Of a DNA stretch of 64,000 nucleotides, positions 12,516 to 25,084 are shown piece by piece; the first letter of the stretch is position 1, and each line of letters starts with the position of its first letter. Position numbers and translations under genes: made by a program. The DNA comes from Odontocerum albicorne (Eukaryota; Arthropoda; Insecta; Trichoptera; Odontoceridae): contig OX463845.1 in assembly GCA_949825065.1 (NCBI GenBank), forward strand, positions 26,292,738-26,356,737, written 5' to 3'. The notes beneath the pieces are model-generated. The model saw only the letters and a list, made by a program, of their open reading frames with translations, did no database searches and had not been told where the DNA came from.

Positions 12516-13884
12516 TTATAGTGCTAGTATTTCTGTACTAAAAATTCAATTGTCCTACTCAGACAATTGATATCGTTCGACTAATTTCTTTATAAAGATT
12601 AGTAAACATTTAAAGAAAACTATTTATTTATAGCTTTTTTCAGCTAGTTTTAATAAAAAAAAACACTGCTTATTTATACCTTGAAAATAGAAGTCTTATA
12701 TGAATAATTGCGAATTATCATTGAAATTTTGCAATTTGTTATAAATAATGCATAATGCAACTGAATTCACATAAAAAATGGCCTACACATGCCCTTGTAT
12801 CAGAATAATCCAACAATCCCAAAATTAAATTTAAATGGACATACTCGTATTTAACTGACTGACTTAAATGTGAAATAAATTGGCTATTGCACAAACGATA
12901 TGTTTATTTTAAAATCAAAATCGCAATTTTTTGCTCTCCTAAAATACATTATTAATGGATTGTTTTCAAAACTGAGTATCGCTGAAGAATTATTATTGTC
13001 AAGGATTATGAAATATGCTCGTACCAGTCTAATTATGGAGATGGAGACGCTTCCAAATACATTAATCTTAATACTCCTGCTTAACTATCGATTCCGTATT
13101 GCTTTAACTCGTTTAAACCTCCTTTTTAAAATTATATATTCATCATATTTTTATGATGGATTGAACATTTTTAAAATTTTTAAATTATTAGACTTGATTT
13201 TTTATAATTAAAATAAGTTCGAAATCTATTTATGCAATTGATTTTTCAATTTTTATAATACAACAAAAAAATTCAGTACCCTAATGTTGTAGTATTAAGC
13301 TCGTTGTCTTCAAAATTTACCCTTTGATTAAATATTTTTCATGTCAATATAATTTAACATATTCATATTAGTAATTTAACTCGCAAAAATAATATAAAAA
13401 TTTACTTTTAAGAAAACAAATCACCATATCAGACTTTAAATAATAAATATTACAAATCAGATATAACTATTTCGAATAAAAAAATTTCATGATTTTTTTT
13501 AACTTTTTCGAAGGAAACCCTAATTATATTTAACCACGTTTTGAACTTTTTTTCCCATTTTATATTTTTAACGGGATATTTATAAATGGCTTGACTTACC
13601 ATAAATTAAAAATGCTGAAAACAATCATTGGAGCAATAAGCCCATAAGAAATATATCAACCAAATTTCTTATAAAAGGTTTGAAATAAATAATAATAATA
13701 AGTATCCCTTTTTAAAAATGGTAATAATAATAAACATTGACTTTAATGTTAATGTTTTTATATGAATGTTTTTATATTGTTTTTATATATTTTTTTTTAA
13801 AGTTGGAATATAAAAATCCTTATTGTATAATTTTGAAAAATACTTTAAAATTATTCAATAGATTTAAATAGTTTAGCTATTAAA
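12516..13884. other. Very AT-rich stretch, no gene seen
   Basis: Long A/T runs. The open frame at 12900-13211 has no motif and is probably chance. An octamer TACTCGTA lies at 12842-12849. Confidence 0.55.
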
Positions 13885-13886
13885 TA

Positions 13887-13917
13887 TTAGGTCCTTACAT
13901 ATGAAATTGGCGTTTTG
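13887..13917. repeat. Left terminal inverted repeat of the mariner
   Basis: 31 bp, identical to the inverse of 15128-15158; the presumed transposase binding and cleavage site. Confidence 0.95.
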
Positions 13918-13949
13918 TTTGGGATTTTTTTTGAATATAATATATTTAT

Positions 13950-14969
13950 TTAATCAAAGTATGTACCATTGCTATCTATGCACTTTTGCCATCTCATAGG
14001 TAGTTCATCGATCCCTTTACTAAAAAAACCATTCGGACGGGAATCAATAAAATCTTTGAAGTCGGTTTGGACTGCCCCATCGGAGTTGAATTTTTTCCCT
14101 TGCAAGAAGTTATCCAAATTTCGAAAAAAATAGTAATCTGTTGGGGCAAGGTCCGGAGAGTACGGTGGATGTCTTAGACATTCCAATTGAAGCTCTTCTA
14201 ATTTGGTAGCCGTCTGTTGTGCAGTGTGTGGTCTAGCGTTATCATGAAGCAGCAGTGGCCTAGAGCGATTAACCAGCCTCGGTTGTTTAGCAGCTAGCTT
14301 TTCCATCATGGTTTGCAGTTGCTGACAATAGACGTCTGCCGTAATCGTCTGGCCAGATTTAAGAAAGCTGTAGTGAACGACACCAGCACTAGTCCACCAA
14401 ACGCTCACAAGTAACTTTTTTGGAGTCAATTTTCGCTTGGGGCATGGTTTGGCTGGTTCGGCAGGGTTCAGCCATTGCGATGAGCGCTTCCGATTATCAT
14501 ACAGGATCCACTTTTCATCACAGGTAATGATTCGATTCAAAATCCCTTCATTATTGTGCCGGTTGAGTAATGCAACGCAGCAGTCAACGCGCGTTTGTTG
14601 ATTTGCTTCACTCAATTCGTGAGGTACCCACCTTTCAAGCTTTTTCACCTTCCCAATTTGCTTCAAGTGGATTAAAACAGTTTTATCACTAACACCGCAG
14701 CCTGCAGCTAACTCGGACGTGGTTTGCGATGGATCCGCTTCCACAATAGCCTTCAATTCTTCATTATCAACTTTGGTCTCCGGCCGTCCACCGGGCTTGT
14801 TCTGCAGGTCGAAATTTCCAGAACGAAAACGTTGGAACCAAAAACGCACTGTGTTTTCTTTTGCGGCACCGTCGCCATATACATCATTAATCCTTCGAGC
14901 CGTTTCTGCAGCACTGGTGCCACGGTGGAACTCGTACTCGTAAATAACGCGATATTTCAAGTTTTCCAT
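13950..14969 (-). CDS. Mariner transposase (DD34D), intact
   Basis: 339 residues, close to the usual mariner length of about 340-350. I start at the ATG at 14967-14969 (MENLKYRVIYEYEF); an in-frame ATG seven codons upstream would give 346 residues but lacks family similarity. The N-terminal half holds two helix-turn-helix motifs, the first around residues 10-50 (AAETARRINDVYGDGAA) and the second around 80-105. A GRP box near 61 and the WVPHEL linker motif near 114-119 follow. The catalytic triad is complete: D151 in TCDEKW, D243 in LLHDNARPH and D278 in APTDYYFF, with 34 residues between the last two. The overall text closely resembles the cecropia-type mariners related to human Hsmar1/SETMAR. 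The enzyme cuts the element at its inverted repeats and reinserts it at TA. No frameshift or stop is present, so it could be active. Confidence 0.97.
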   Translation of the reverse strand: MENLKYRVIYEYEFHRGTSAAETARRINDVYGDGAAKENTVRFWFQRFRSGNFDLQNKPGGRPETKVDNEELKAIVEADPSQTTSELAAGCGVSDKTVLIHLKQIGKVKKLERWVPHELSEANQQTRVDCCVALLNRHNNEGILNRIITCDEKWILYDNRKRSSQWLNPAEPAKPCPKRKLTPKKLLVSVWWTSAGVVHYSFLKSGQTITADVYCQQLQTMMEKLAAKQPRLVNRSRPLLLHDNARPHTAQQTATKLEELQLECLRHPPYSPDLAPTDYYFFRNLDNFLQGKKFNSDGAVQTDFKDFIDSRPNGFFSKGIDELPMRWQKCIDSNGTYFD

Positions 14970-15127
14970 TTTGTAAACTGAGTGACGCAAAGAAAAAAAA
15001 CAATTGAGGAAAAAACAAATGAATTATAATTTTCGAAACACAAATACTTGAGTAAATAGCTGTATAAATTTGAATTTGGAATTCCTAACCAAAGAGAAGA
15101 TATTTGAGATCAAAGTTGCCAGTACGG

Positions 15128-15158
15128 CAAAACGCCAATTTCATATGTAAGGACCTAA
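15128..15158. repeat. Right terminal inverted repeat of the mariner
   Basis: 31 bp, an exact inverted match to the left end. It lies upstream of the transposase gene, so the gene's promoter should lie between here and 14969. Confidence 0.95.
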
Positions 15159-15160
15159 TA

Positions 15161-15785
15161 TTTGAAAACATCGTTGTCTTCAACAATAAGCATTAATTAA
15201 TTTATGAATCTAATTACCAAACATCACTTTTTATATGGGCACATAAATACTCTTCTATAATCAAGCGTTTATGAATATAGTTCCGTTCATCAAATTATTA
15301 TGACTCCATAATAACCAACTTTCATACTGATATTAACGTATTGAAGCAAAACTACATTTTAATTACTCCGATCCTTGTACATGTGTTTGGTTTCTCTTAA
15401 TTAATATTAAAGTACTTTTCGGGTAGATACCAAATGAGCAAGCTGACTTTAAGAAAGGAAGGGGTACAAAAGAGCTGATATTTAAAATATTTAAATAATC
15501 GAAAAGTGAGGAAAGAAAATATTATTTGGAGACTGTTGTTAAATATAAGAGTTTCAGCACACCTTGTTTACATCCTCCAAAAATATATGGAAAACATATT
15601 GGAAATATAGAAGCATTATAACTGAGCCTATTGTTTTTTTTTATAAAGAGCGCGGTTATATCCATATGTCATTATTCACTAGACCATTGGACAATAAAGG
15701 TAGTAGATTGAACGATAATTAAAGTTTTGGGGATTTTATGACTGACTGCTACTTGATTCACTATATTAAAGGGCATGATATATAA
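15161..15785. other. No gene seen
   Basis: AT-rich unique-looking DNA with no coding homology. Confidence 0.5.
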
Positions 15786-15789
15786 GCAA

Positions 15790-16165
15790 AAACTATTATG
15801 CGAATATAATATACTGTGGGATGAATGTTTTGGTCTGTCTGGAGTGATGAAGTGTGAGGAGTTTGATTTCGCGTGATGTATACATATATAATTAAGTGTC
15901 ACTGTTTTTCAGGTTGATGAGGATGTGCAACGGGGTTTCATATAATCAAAAATCGGAAAGAAGTATTGATTTATTTTTTCATGCTATGTGTCCTCAGAGA
16001 GATACAGGCAAAAGCCTAGTTTACTGGGGACACGACAAATGAAAGGCAACAAACCCAGATCCATTAAAATTGTGTGTCCAAATTAAATTCTGTGTTGTTT
16101 TTTTTTGCAAATTATGTATATTTCTTGTCATGTGTAAAATAAATAAATAAAAAAAATATACATAT
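15790..16165. repeat. Dispersed repeat of unknown class, copy 1
   Basis: About 350 bases that recur at 49755-50100 in the same orientation, with a shorter inverted piece at 60062-60180. The shared core includes AGGCAAAAGCCTAGTTTAC and a potential stem at 15988-16033, in which GTGTCCTCAG can pair with CTGGGGACAC. There is no coding frame, A/B box or terminal repeat that I can see. Confidence 0.7.
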
Positions 16166-16944
16166 CAATTCTTAGTCATTAAATAGTCGAAAAATAATTA
16201 AATGAAGCTTCACAATGAAATACAACGAATCCACTTTGTGATAATTATAACATATTATCATAAATTCTTCTTCCTTTTTATTTCTGACGGTACCAACTAG
16301 ATAAGTCTTACAACTTTGCGAAGTTGTTATTGGATAAAACTTTCTTGAAACACAACAAAAAAAGAATTTGAATTTTATCATAAAACCGGTCGCATTGTGT
16401 TAAATCGTTCTTGAGAGTACACAAGGTTAAGTCTGTCGCATGTCAAGTTAGCAATTTTGAAATCTGACAGTTCTAAAACAAGTTAGAATTAGTAACTTGC
16501 GAGGTTTTCTTCCTACGTGAAATATATTGAGAGTAAAATGAGAAATGTTCTTGCCTTTATGCAATTTGTCATCTTCATAATGTGGACCCACAGCGTAGAT
16601 GAAAAATAGCGTAAGCTTAGTAAGCTCGAGAAAGTTGAAAGGTTTCACTCCTAATTTTTATGATACGACAGAGAACTGGCGATATGCTTTTTTATCTAGA
16701 CTTCTGTACTAAAATCAAGAACAGACATATATTGTGATTTTGTTCGTTTGTACTCGAAAAACTCAAGAACCGTTGAACTTATTTACATGCAATTTTCACT
16801 AATATTATTTGAAAGACCTTTTAAATTTTTCATGTGATATAACGTTTTTACATCTGAAAGCGAAGTAGGTAAAAAAAATAAAGCAAGTGGGATAAAAGTT
16901 CGTTCCGCAATACTTTAAATTGGATACGTTATGTAATCGTTCAG
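16166..16944. other. No gene seen
   Basis: Short frames without motifs; AT-rich. Confidence 0.5.
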
Positions 16945-17630
<686 letters not shown>

Positions 17631-17634
17631 ATAG

Positions 17635-17988
17635 GGATTGAAAGAAAATATAGTGCTTAAGATGAAAAAAAGACGATTGAAATAGTTTTGCCATGCAGAA
17701 AGAATGACTGATGAAATATTTACCAATATAATCAATACAAGTAGTATAGAAGATATGAAAATACTGTGAAGACCTATAAAAATGTGGCAGTACTAAATTA
17801 ATCAAACTCAGAAAGAGAGAAGAGTTAAACTTATAATTGGAGAGTATGCATGATGAGATGTATGAACGGGACAAAAGCGAAATATACAATATGTGCCAGG
17901 ATAGTAGTGTAATAAAGTGGAATGCTGTTCTCTCGGTCTCTCTCAATAGGGATAAGGCGTGTTGGTGATGATGACAACATACTGCTTC
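17635..17988 (+). mobile_element. RTE retrotransposon 3' relic
   Basis: Decayed C-terminal tail: KMKKRRLK, stop, FCHAERMTDE near 17650-17720, where relatives have LRWFGHVERM. It ends in the worn phrase TCTCTCAATAGGGATAAGGC and then GATGATGA. The frame is broken many times. Confidence 0.7.
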
Positions 17989-18198
17989 TTGCTTGTATTG
18001 ATTTGTTTTAACATTTCCTTCAATATTTCGCATTCGTTGACAAATCGAAGATATTTATAACTTTTCCACTCAATGTGACTAAAACAGTTTAATAAGATAT
18101 CGCAAATTTAATCAATAATGAAAACAATAATAGTAAAATTTATATTTGGGAGTTAACACAGGTAATATTCATAATAATATTTTCAAAATAATAAGCAT
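17989..18198. other. No gene seen
   Basis: Short AT-rich spacer. Confidence 0.5.
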
Positions 18199-18270
18199 TC
18201 ATGATAAACATTTCTTTCTTTGCAATGTTTATCATGATTCTTGCAAACTACTCGTAGTTTGCAAGAATCA
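18199..18270. repeat. Two overlapping perfect hairpins
   Basis: Hairpin 1: arms 18199-18212 and 18224-18237 (14 bp, 11-base loop). Hairpin 2: arms 18235-18251 and 18254-18270 (17 bp) with only TC between them. Its centre is the octamer TACTCGTA. The two share the bases TGA. Confidence 0.95.
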
Positions 18271-18981
18271 GTCATAAAATTCGTCATTAGTTATGACAGC
18301 AGGAAGGTTAATTTCATATGATATTTTCAATCGATACAAATTCACAAATCAAGGCAAGTAGACCCAACCCAAAGTAGTACAATTATATTTTTATAATCAT
18401 AACTGTTATTAACTATTAGAAGAGATGAAAACCTTCAATAATCTAACCACTCGGAAAAAATCCCCGAATATTATAAAAAAATATTATATTTTCTTTCATC
18501 ATTGTACAGCGAGTCGGTGCACAGAGAAGTAGAGAACTACTTCTAGTGAATTATATTTTCTGTTAAAAGCAAGTCTTTTTTTACGTCATGTCAAATACTT
18601 ATGCATAGTGAAATTACAAAATACGAGTATTACGAAAAAAAAAATATACTAAAATCGTCCATATACTCGTATATTACATCTATAGTAAAATAAAGCCAAT
18701 CTACGAGTAATACTCGTATAAGGAATTTTAAAATATTTTTGAACCAGATTCTCTATCACCATTCTCCAAAAAAATCATGATTGAAGTTGACCTCCAGAAT
18801 TATTAAAACATTAACATCAGTTATTAAATATGCACTTATCAAAAAAATATGTTTAATTTTTCAATTGTACAAGTATGAACATTGATAGATATCTACTATG
18901 AACTCCATACCGTGATCGTCTAGCCCACATAGTGTTAACAATTTATTTGAGATAGATCTAGTAAGAAGTCCCGGATATGCC
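18271..18981. other. No gene seen; cluster of the TACGAGTA octamer
   Basis: Four octamer copies within about 100 bases (18622, 18664, 18702, 18711). The last two form a perfect inverted pair separated by one A. Confidence 0.6.
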
Positions 18982-18984
18982 TTA

Positions 18985-19410
18985 GGCCTCGATCACACAG
19001 GTAGGAGCCTCGCTTGATGCTTAGAGCTATGTTGCGAGCTAGGCGACATATTCTAGCAAACCAACGTACCGCATACTATCGCAGTGGCCACACTGCACGC
19101 TTCGCGCCACGTTGCATCCATCGCCGGAGCCTTTGTGGAATCCATCGAGCAAATTATAGAAAAATGTAGGTACCTGTAATAAAATCACTTTGGAATGAAT
19201 TTGCATAGAAAGTAAATAAAGATGGTATGTTAAGTTGTAATGAAATTGGTTAGTTTTGAGAGTGACATCGTGTGTTGACTCAACCGCTCCCAACTGTCAA
19301 ATGAATTTGTGCGTAGCACTTTGGTGTGACCAGGCATGAAGTCACCTAGTATATGAGTCACGTAAAACCTAGCTTAGCACCTAACGAAGCCCTTTGGTGT
19401 GACCTCGGCC
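18985..19410. mobile_element. PIF/Harbinger-like MITE
   Basis: 426 bp with imperfect inverted ends: GGCCTCGATCACAC on the left and GGCCGAGGTCACAC read inward from the right. Similarity continues inward for about 40 bases. It is flanked by TTA at 18982-18984 and 19411-19413, the 3-bp target duplication expected of PIF/Harbinger. No transposase is encoded. The interior is more GC-rich than the surroundings. Confidence 0.7.
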
Positions 19411-19413
19411 TTA

Positions 19414-20104
19414 ATGTTTTTTGGAGTGGTTAACCCTATAGCATATAATTGACTTTTAGGTGAAGGCAGACTGATTGCATGGATACATTTAATGGCTTCT
19501 CAATTACACGTTTTTTGAAATATATGCAATGTTAACTGATGACTAATTAACATTATAAAAATGAATAAATGCAAATGTGAAATTTAAAAAAAAAATCAAA
19601 CATTGTATTCATAAAATATGTGAGATCAAGTTTACTACTCCAGTTGTACAAGCTAATAGAGTTACCCTCGTAATTGTCCTGACCCATATGGGTGCACCAT
19701 CATCATTCTCCACGATAGCCAGATGATATAATGACGATTGACCCCCTCGCTAGTGGTGGCGCAAAATGGTGCTCTTCCTCTACATTCTGCTGCAATTAAG
19801 ATCAGTTTGATATTATGATTGCTCCCTTAATCTAGATGAAATGATAGTAAGTTGACTGGAAGTATGATCTTCTTAAGTGTTCTTAAAATTCTTGAACTTA
19901 AAACTAGCTCAGTCTTTTGGTCGGAATTTTCAAATAGGAATATAAAAATTGTTTTTCGAGTAAACGATTTTCGAGTGAAACAAGCTAAGTTTTTTGTTTT
20001 ATAAATAAATCAAATATAATATATGATGTGTTTGATATAAGGAAGAGCGATTATATTAGGATCGGCGGAAAGTTAATAAGCCATTAAATAAACATAATTT
20101 TTTT
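19414..20104. other. No gene seen
   Basis: A modestly GC-rich patch around 19680-19800 contains the palindrome ACCCATATGGGT; otherwise unremarkable. Confidence 0.5.
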
Positions 20105-20315
20105 TAATTTGTTCATCAAACCCCGTTTATTCCACTTTATCTACCGTTGTATAACCCTACCGGTTTCATGGTTTTCCCCTCATCATTAGGGAAGCACAAA
20201 CAAGACTCATAAACCAGGTTTTCACCTCACCCTGGTGATGAGGTGAAAACCTTGAAACCGATAGGATTATACCTTTACACAGAGTATAATAAACAGTGTT
20301 TGATAAAACAAATTA
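20105..20315. mobile_element. Fold-back MITE with about 85-bp imperfect inverted repeats
   Basis: The left arm (TAATTTGTTCATCAAAC... GGTTTCATGGTTTTCCCCTC) is matched by the inverse of the right arm through the phrase CGGTTTCAAGGTTTTCACC. The centre holds an additional partial inverted copy (20217-20229 against 20239-20251, 13 bp perfect). No coding capacity. A TA target site is possible but not certain. Confidence 0.7.
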
Positions 20316-21870
20316 CAATGTTTTTAAACCTTCACAATGTTAATACCTTAACTATAAATAATATACATGTATTATTTTAATCGTTTTAATTTAAACAGTG
20401 TTTTTTAAAGAATGATGACTTATGTATGAATAATTTTAGTGCATTTTTGTGTTTATTTTTAATTATTTCATTAAAAAACCTTTTAATTACTTTCATTATA
20501 CTTTGAGCACACAACTGGACGCATTTCAACACATACGTTGTGTCTTCCTGAGTAAACTATTTCAAATAAATGACTTATTACTAACACTGTCTATGATCTT
20601 ATGGGGAACATATTAAGAAGTATAAATTTAATTCAAATAAATCATCTTTTCACCCTAATTTAGAAGAAGTTTACGTTTATTTGTAGAAACATAGTTAAAT
20701 TGATTCCATGTAAACTTTTGTATTTATTTTAAATGTACAAAACATGTCCACGCAAGTTTTATATAAATATTATAATACTTAAGTTTTCATATTTAGATAA
20801 AAACTATATTTTTCCAATTAAATATGATTATAAATTCTGAAAATAATTATAAGTTTTACTTGTTGTTTTCCCAAAAATGTTACAAATAACAATTTATAAA
20901 CAAAAAACCAAACATTTTCTTTAAAATAATCCATAATATACATATTTGCTTACAGCTATACTTGTATAAAAATTTACTTCTTAACTATATAACTAATATA
21001 ATTTGTATATTTTTACTATAACCTAATGAAATTTTAATTCACTTAATGTAATTTTTTTTAATTGTCTTAAAAAGCGTAAAAATGTAAACCTCATCTATTC
21101 TCAAAATGTAAAGTATAGAACCGTTTAAAAGTTAAAGTATAGCGTTTCTATAAATCAGAATAAACTTTTCATATCACCATTATGTAAAAAAAAACGACAC
21201 GATTTTTATGTCAATTTTATCGTTAACTGATTAACAGCATCAATTTATATCATAAGCGTCATGAATAGATTCACATCTAAAGAAGAAAAGAAAAAATATT
21301 TCCACATGTCGTATAAACACATATGAATAAATGGTGTAACAGATAGATCGACAGATAAAAAGAGTACGATTTGAGACAAATTATGGACATCTCTTAAGGC
21401 AATACCTACACACAATAGACGCGTATGATATCGAAATCGAAAAAAAAGAAAAGGCGTTAGGTTGATAGCATCTATCTGAACAAATGACAGATCTATTTTT
21501 TTATCCTCATACAAATCCGAGTGTGACCTCACACTTAATTTTGTAACCGAGATAGCCTTTTTGAGAACGGTTATTTTTCATGGTCTAGCAATATAGTATT
21601 TAGTTATTGGAATGTGTGTCGAGCTGGAGCCATTGTTTTAAGACAAGCTTTGCTTTTAAATCATATCGTTCGAACTGAAATTCTTATTCTTAGTGATCAA
21701 AGGTGAGTTAAGTAAAAAAATAAATAGCAGTGCAAATATTCGTATCATATTTTCTACACCCAGAAAACAAAATTTCTCTTTGTAATCATTTATCACTATA
21801 AAGCTAGAATGAGACATTCATGAGCGCTAAATTTAATTAAGCTTTTACGGCAGTTAATTAATTAATTTCG
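20316..21870. other. AT-rich stretch, no gene seen
   Basis: No frame with homology; the open frame at 21245-21532 has no motif. Confidence 0.55.
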
Positions 21871-21877
21871 AGATGTG

Positions 21878-22240
21878 GTATTTGAGACGCATGCTTCGTA
21901 TACTATGAACCGCAAGGCACACCAGCGCCTCTATCATAAAAAATGGAGATTACTGGCTTACTTTCGACAACATGCTAGAAAATAATCTTTATATGCTTGG
22001 ATATTATGCCAAAAAGAATACCGAAAAAGTGGAAAAGTTGGTGATCACGGGGACAGTTGAAGGAAGCGAGGGAGCTCTCCTATTAATGTACGGATCAAAT
22101 AAAGGAGATAAAAGGATCCCTTTAAGCACTGCATTTAACATACTACTATGACTGGAAGAATGAAACAGGTGAAGCACCAAGTTCCAAAAATAGCAGAGAA
22201 CCAAGACGATCAGTGTTGAGCACGTAGGGAAGAAGAGAAG
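21878..22240 (+). mobile_element. Non-LTR retrotransposon 3' relic (second family)
   Basis: Resembles the copy at 61620-62045. Shared phrases include GCACACCAGCGCCTCTATCA, GAGATTACTGGC and GTTGGTGATCACGGGGACAG. The original protein end can be read roughly as ...LEKLVITGTVEGSEG.... The text matches the tail of a non-LTR reverse transcriptase different from the RTE copies. The frame is broken. Confidence 0.65.
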
Positions 22241-22329
22241 AGAGATTATTATTATTTTTGCTTAATAATATATATCTAAGAGACGTGGTGTTGGATGTGG
22301 CTCTTGCGTTTAATATAGAAAATCAGAAA

Positions 22330-22400
22330 ACTAATTGATTGATTATTGAAGAACTTGGTGTTGAGGTTCGAATCTTTGTGGTGTCCGCAAAAATAATCGT
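22330..22400 (+). repeat. Possible tRNA-like SINE head
   Basis: A B-box-like sequence GAGGTTCGAATC lies at about 22362 with an A-box-like stretch before it. No body was recognised; weak. Confidence 0.3.
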
Positions 22401-24415
22401 ACGATTCTTCGAATACATATTGTGAGGGCGGACAACAAACATGAGCGGTTAATCCTGGAGATAAGTGTGAATGGCAAAGGAAGCAAAGGTCCAGCACTAA
22501 TCCAATAGAGTGAGCAAGATAAAAAAGCAGTGGGGTGCTCATTTCAGAAGGCGCTACATAGATCAAGAGATCGCTTGTGCTAAAGAAGAACGACAAAGGA
22601 GAATTGATTGAAGCAATTTTTGTTTGTAGGAAGTCCGCTTTATTTACGTAGTGTGGTCTAAAAGTTTCTGAACCAAAATATAAAAAAAATGTGATAGAAT
22701 GAAACAAGATGAAATCACTGTGGAATATGATGGAGAAGACTCTCCATATACATAATAGAAAATTCGTTTTATTTCTCCCGAATAACTCATCTTTTCAAAG
22801 AAACATGATAACTATGCGATATTTAATTTTTAATATTTCAAAATAAAATGAAACAACATGTCATCTATCTTCTCTAGTTGACATATTATTGACGGTAGAT
22901 GTATCAAATTTTAACTGCTATATCGCCGCCGATGCGGTGGGCGTGGTTGACGAGGTCTAACTTATTCAGGTTATAAACATTTGGACCTTAGTGGTATGTA
23001 CCTACTACACTATCTAGGTTTGAAAAATTGACTACTCTATTGTCCATATCCATTTAAGTAAAATAACTTTACACAATAATTTATTCTAAAAATTTTTTTA
23101 ATGAAAAATCTCATTGAAATTATATTTTTTATTAAAAGTTATTGTTTTGCATAATATTTGGAATAGAATATAAAACAGCAATAAAAATATAAAAATATTA
23201 TTTTTAAGATATTCTTTTGCTCTAAATTCACATTTCAACAAAGATCAAGTCAAAAACATTTAGTTTTCTCTTGAAAATATGTATTAGATATGTATATTTT
23301 GCAATATAATGTCATGTCATAGCGCTCGGTGTGAAATTTCAAAGTAATTTTTCACATGCAATGCACTGGCCACACACTATTAAGGACTACACTTCTGTAA
23401 GTAAAACCAATATAACGTAATAATCTCAAACCATTGCAGCAAAAGGGAAAGAAAGTATCAATACATAATATAAATGCTTGAATATCAAAATGGTTCATTT
23501 GAATGAAGGACACGAGGCTTGAAAAAATTTGTAACGGATGCGAACCACACTCTGATAGCCCTTAATTCGAGAACAAAAGCTTGTTCCCCGCCTGAGGTCA
23601 TTAATTGTATTTGGAGCTATCTCCAAGATGACCAGAGACAAATTGGATGACACTTGAGAGTGGAACTCACACTTTGGGTCTTGAGATGTACGTGACCTTA
23701 TCTACGACGGCGCGGATGTTGCTTCTCAATCATGTTTCAAGACAAATACGTGTGATAGATGGAGTTGAGCTCTTGTGCTCTTATCTGTTTTAGAGAGTAT
23801 CTAAACAATTTGTTTATTGGTATTTATGTGTGTTGATCTCGTAATGCAACTTCATCTGGAATATCGGTTTAAGAAAAACTAGTATTTAAAGTTGTGTAAT
23901 TACTAATACTCGTCGTTTAGTTTAGTTCTTTAGGAATGTGAACTTATTTTTAAGTTAACTGAAATTTACATAAAGTTAAATTAGAATTAATTTAAAAAAC
24001 AAATAAACATTAGATTTTGGTTATCATATATACATATTCATTTATTACGTTTTCTAAGGTTTCAAATAAAATGTGGGAAATTTATGTTATTATGATTTTA
24101 CGTTTTCAATGAACAGTTAGTTTCTTTTTTGTATTTTTGGTTTATGTCTTAGAGCTATTATATTTCATTGCGTACTCCTTTTTTATCCGCCATTTGCACA
24201 CAATTTACTTTTTAAAACAATAGTTTATCAATACTTGAATTTTTATATGATATACTTATTTTACAACATTATTATAAATTTAGAACATATTATATTGAGA
24301 TATGTAAGGACTTTTTAATATATTATAAAAGGAGCTAAATTATTAATTTTTTTTTGGTATCAGTTGAATTTCGAAATGAATAGGGAAAAATTATAAAAAT
24401 AAGATTAATATACTC
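22401..24415. other. No gene seen
   Basis: Small GC-richer patches at 22920-22960 and 23570-23720 have no frame or repeat that I recognise. They could be unique functional DNA or old repeats. Confidence 0.45.
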
Positions 24416-24419
24416 GTAA

Positions 24420-24610
24420 CCTAACATAATTATTAATACATAGATACATTGCCCCATTCCCTGTCAAGTTAGGCAGATAACAATGAGCGCCAGACTTTTT
24501 TTATCGCAACACACATCTTTCGCTTCTTCCACATCCATAAACCTATTTATACATCCATACAACTATAAATTCTCTGACTTTTACATTTGCCTACAAAATA
24601 AATTTTGATA
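24420..24610 (-). mobile_element. RTE retrotransposon extreme 3' relic
   Basis: Read on the minus strand, it has the C-terminal codons with GGATGTGGAAGAAGCGAAAG, then a worn stop region and a GTATCTATGTATTAAT tail, as in other copies. Confidence 0.65.
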
Positions 24611-25084
24611 TTCAAAGAGGCACTTATTTTAAGATATCGAAGATTCAAATAACCCTTGTATTGATGTACGTGCCTTGTTACGATTTATTGTATTGAGGAA
24701 GTAATCGGCAATGGTAGGGGGTGTAATCTTGTCCTATGAAGAATAATAATTCTTCAGTGAAGATTCATCCTATTAAGAAATTGTGCGACTATGAGTGCCT
24801 TGGCTGTAACAAACGGTGCTGAATGCTTTTCAAATAACAAGCCCTAAAGTATTTAGAAAAATCCAAATGATAGATATTGAATAAAGTAAATAAAAAAATA
24901 CATTTTATAATTTTTATCTTCTTCACAAATTGCATTTGGAAAATATCTCCCCTTCTGATTTACATGAAATAATTTATCAAATTATTGTAAAACTAACAAT
25001 AATGTTTTTTTTTTATTTGAGTCCTTAGATATATACTACCAGTTTATTCTACTTAGACTTTAAATAAAGTGCAAGAGAAGTTCA
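24611..25084. other. No gene seen
   Basis: Nothing recognised. Confidence 0.5.

Larger units (their letters stand above)
13887..15158 (-). mobile_element. Complete mariner transposon
   Basis: 1,272 bp bounded by 31-bp inverted repeats that are identical to each other (both begin TTAGGTCCTTACATATGAAA) and flanked by a TA target duplication at 13885-13886 and 15159-15160. It contains one intact transposase frame on the minus strand. Perfect terminal repeats and an unbroken gene indicate a recent insertion. Confidence 0.97.

Noticed and set aside
12900..13211. 103-codon open frame in AT-rich DNA
   Set aside because: No motif, hydrophobic AT-driven composition, no supporting context; chance frame.
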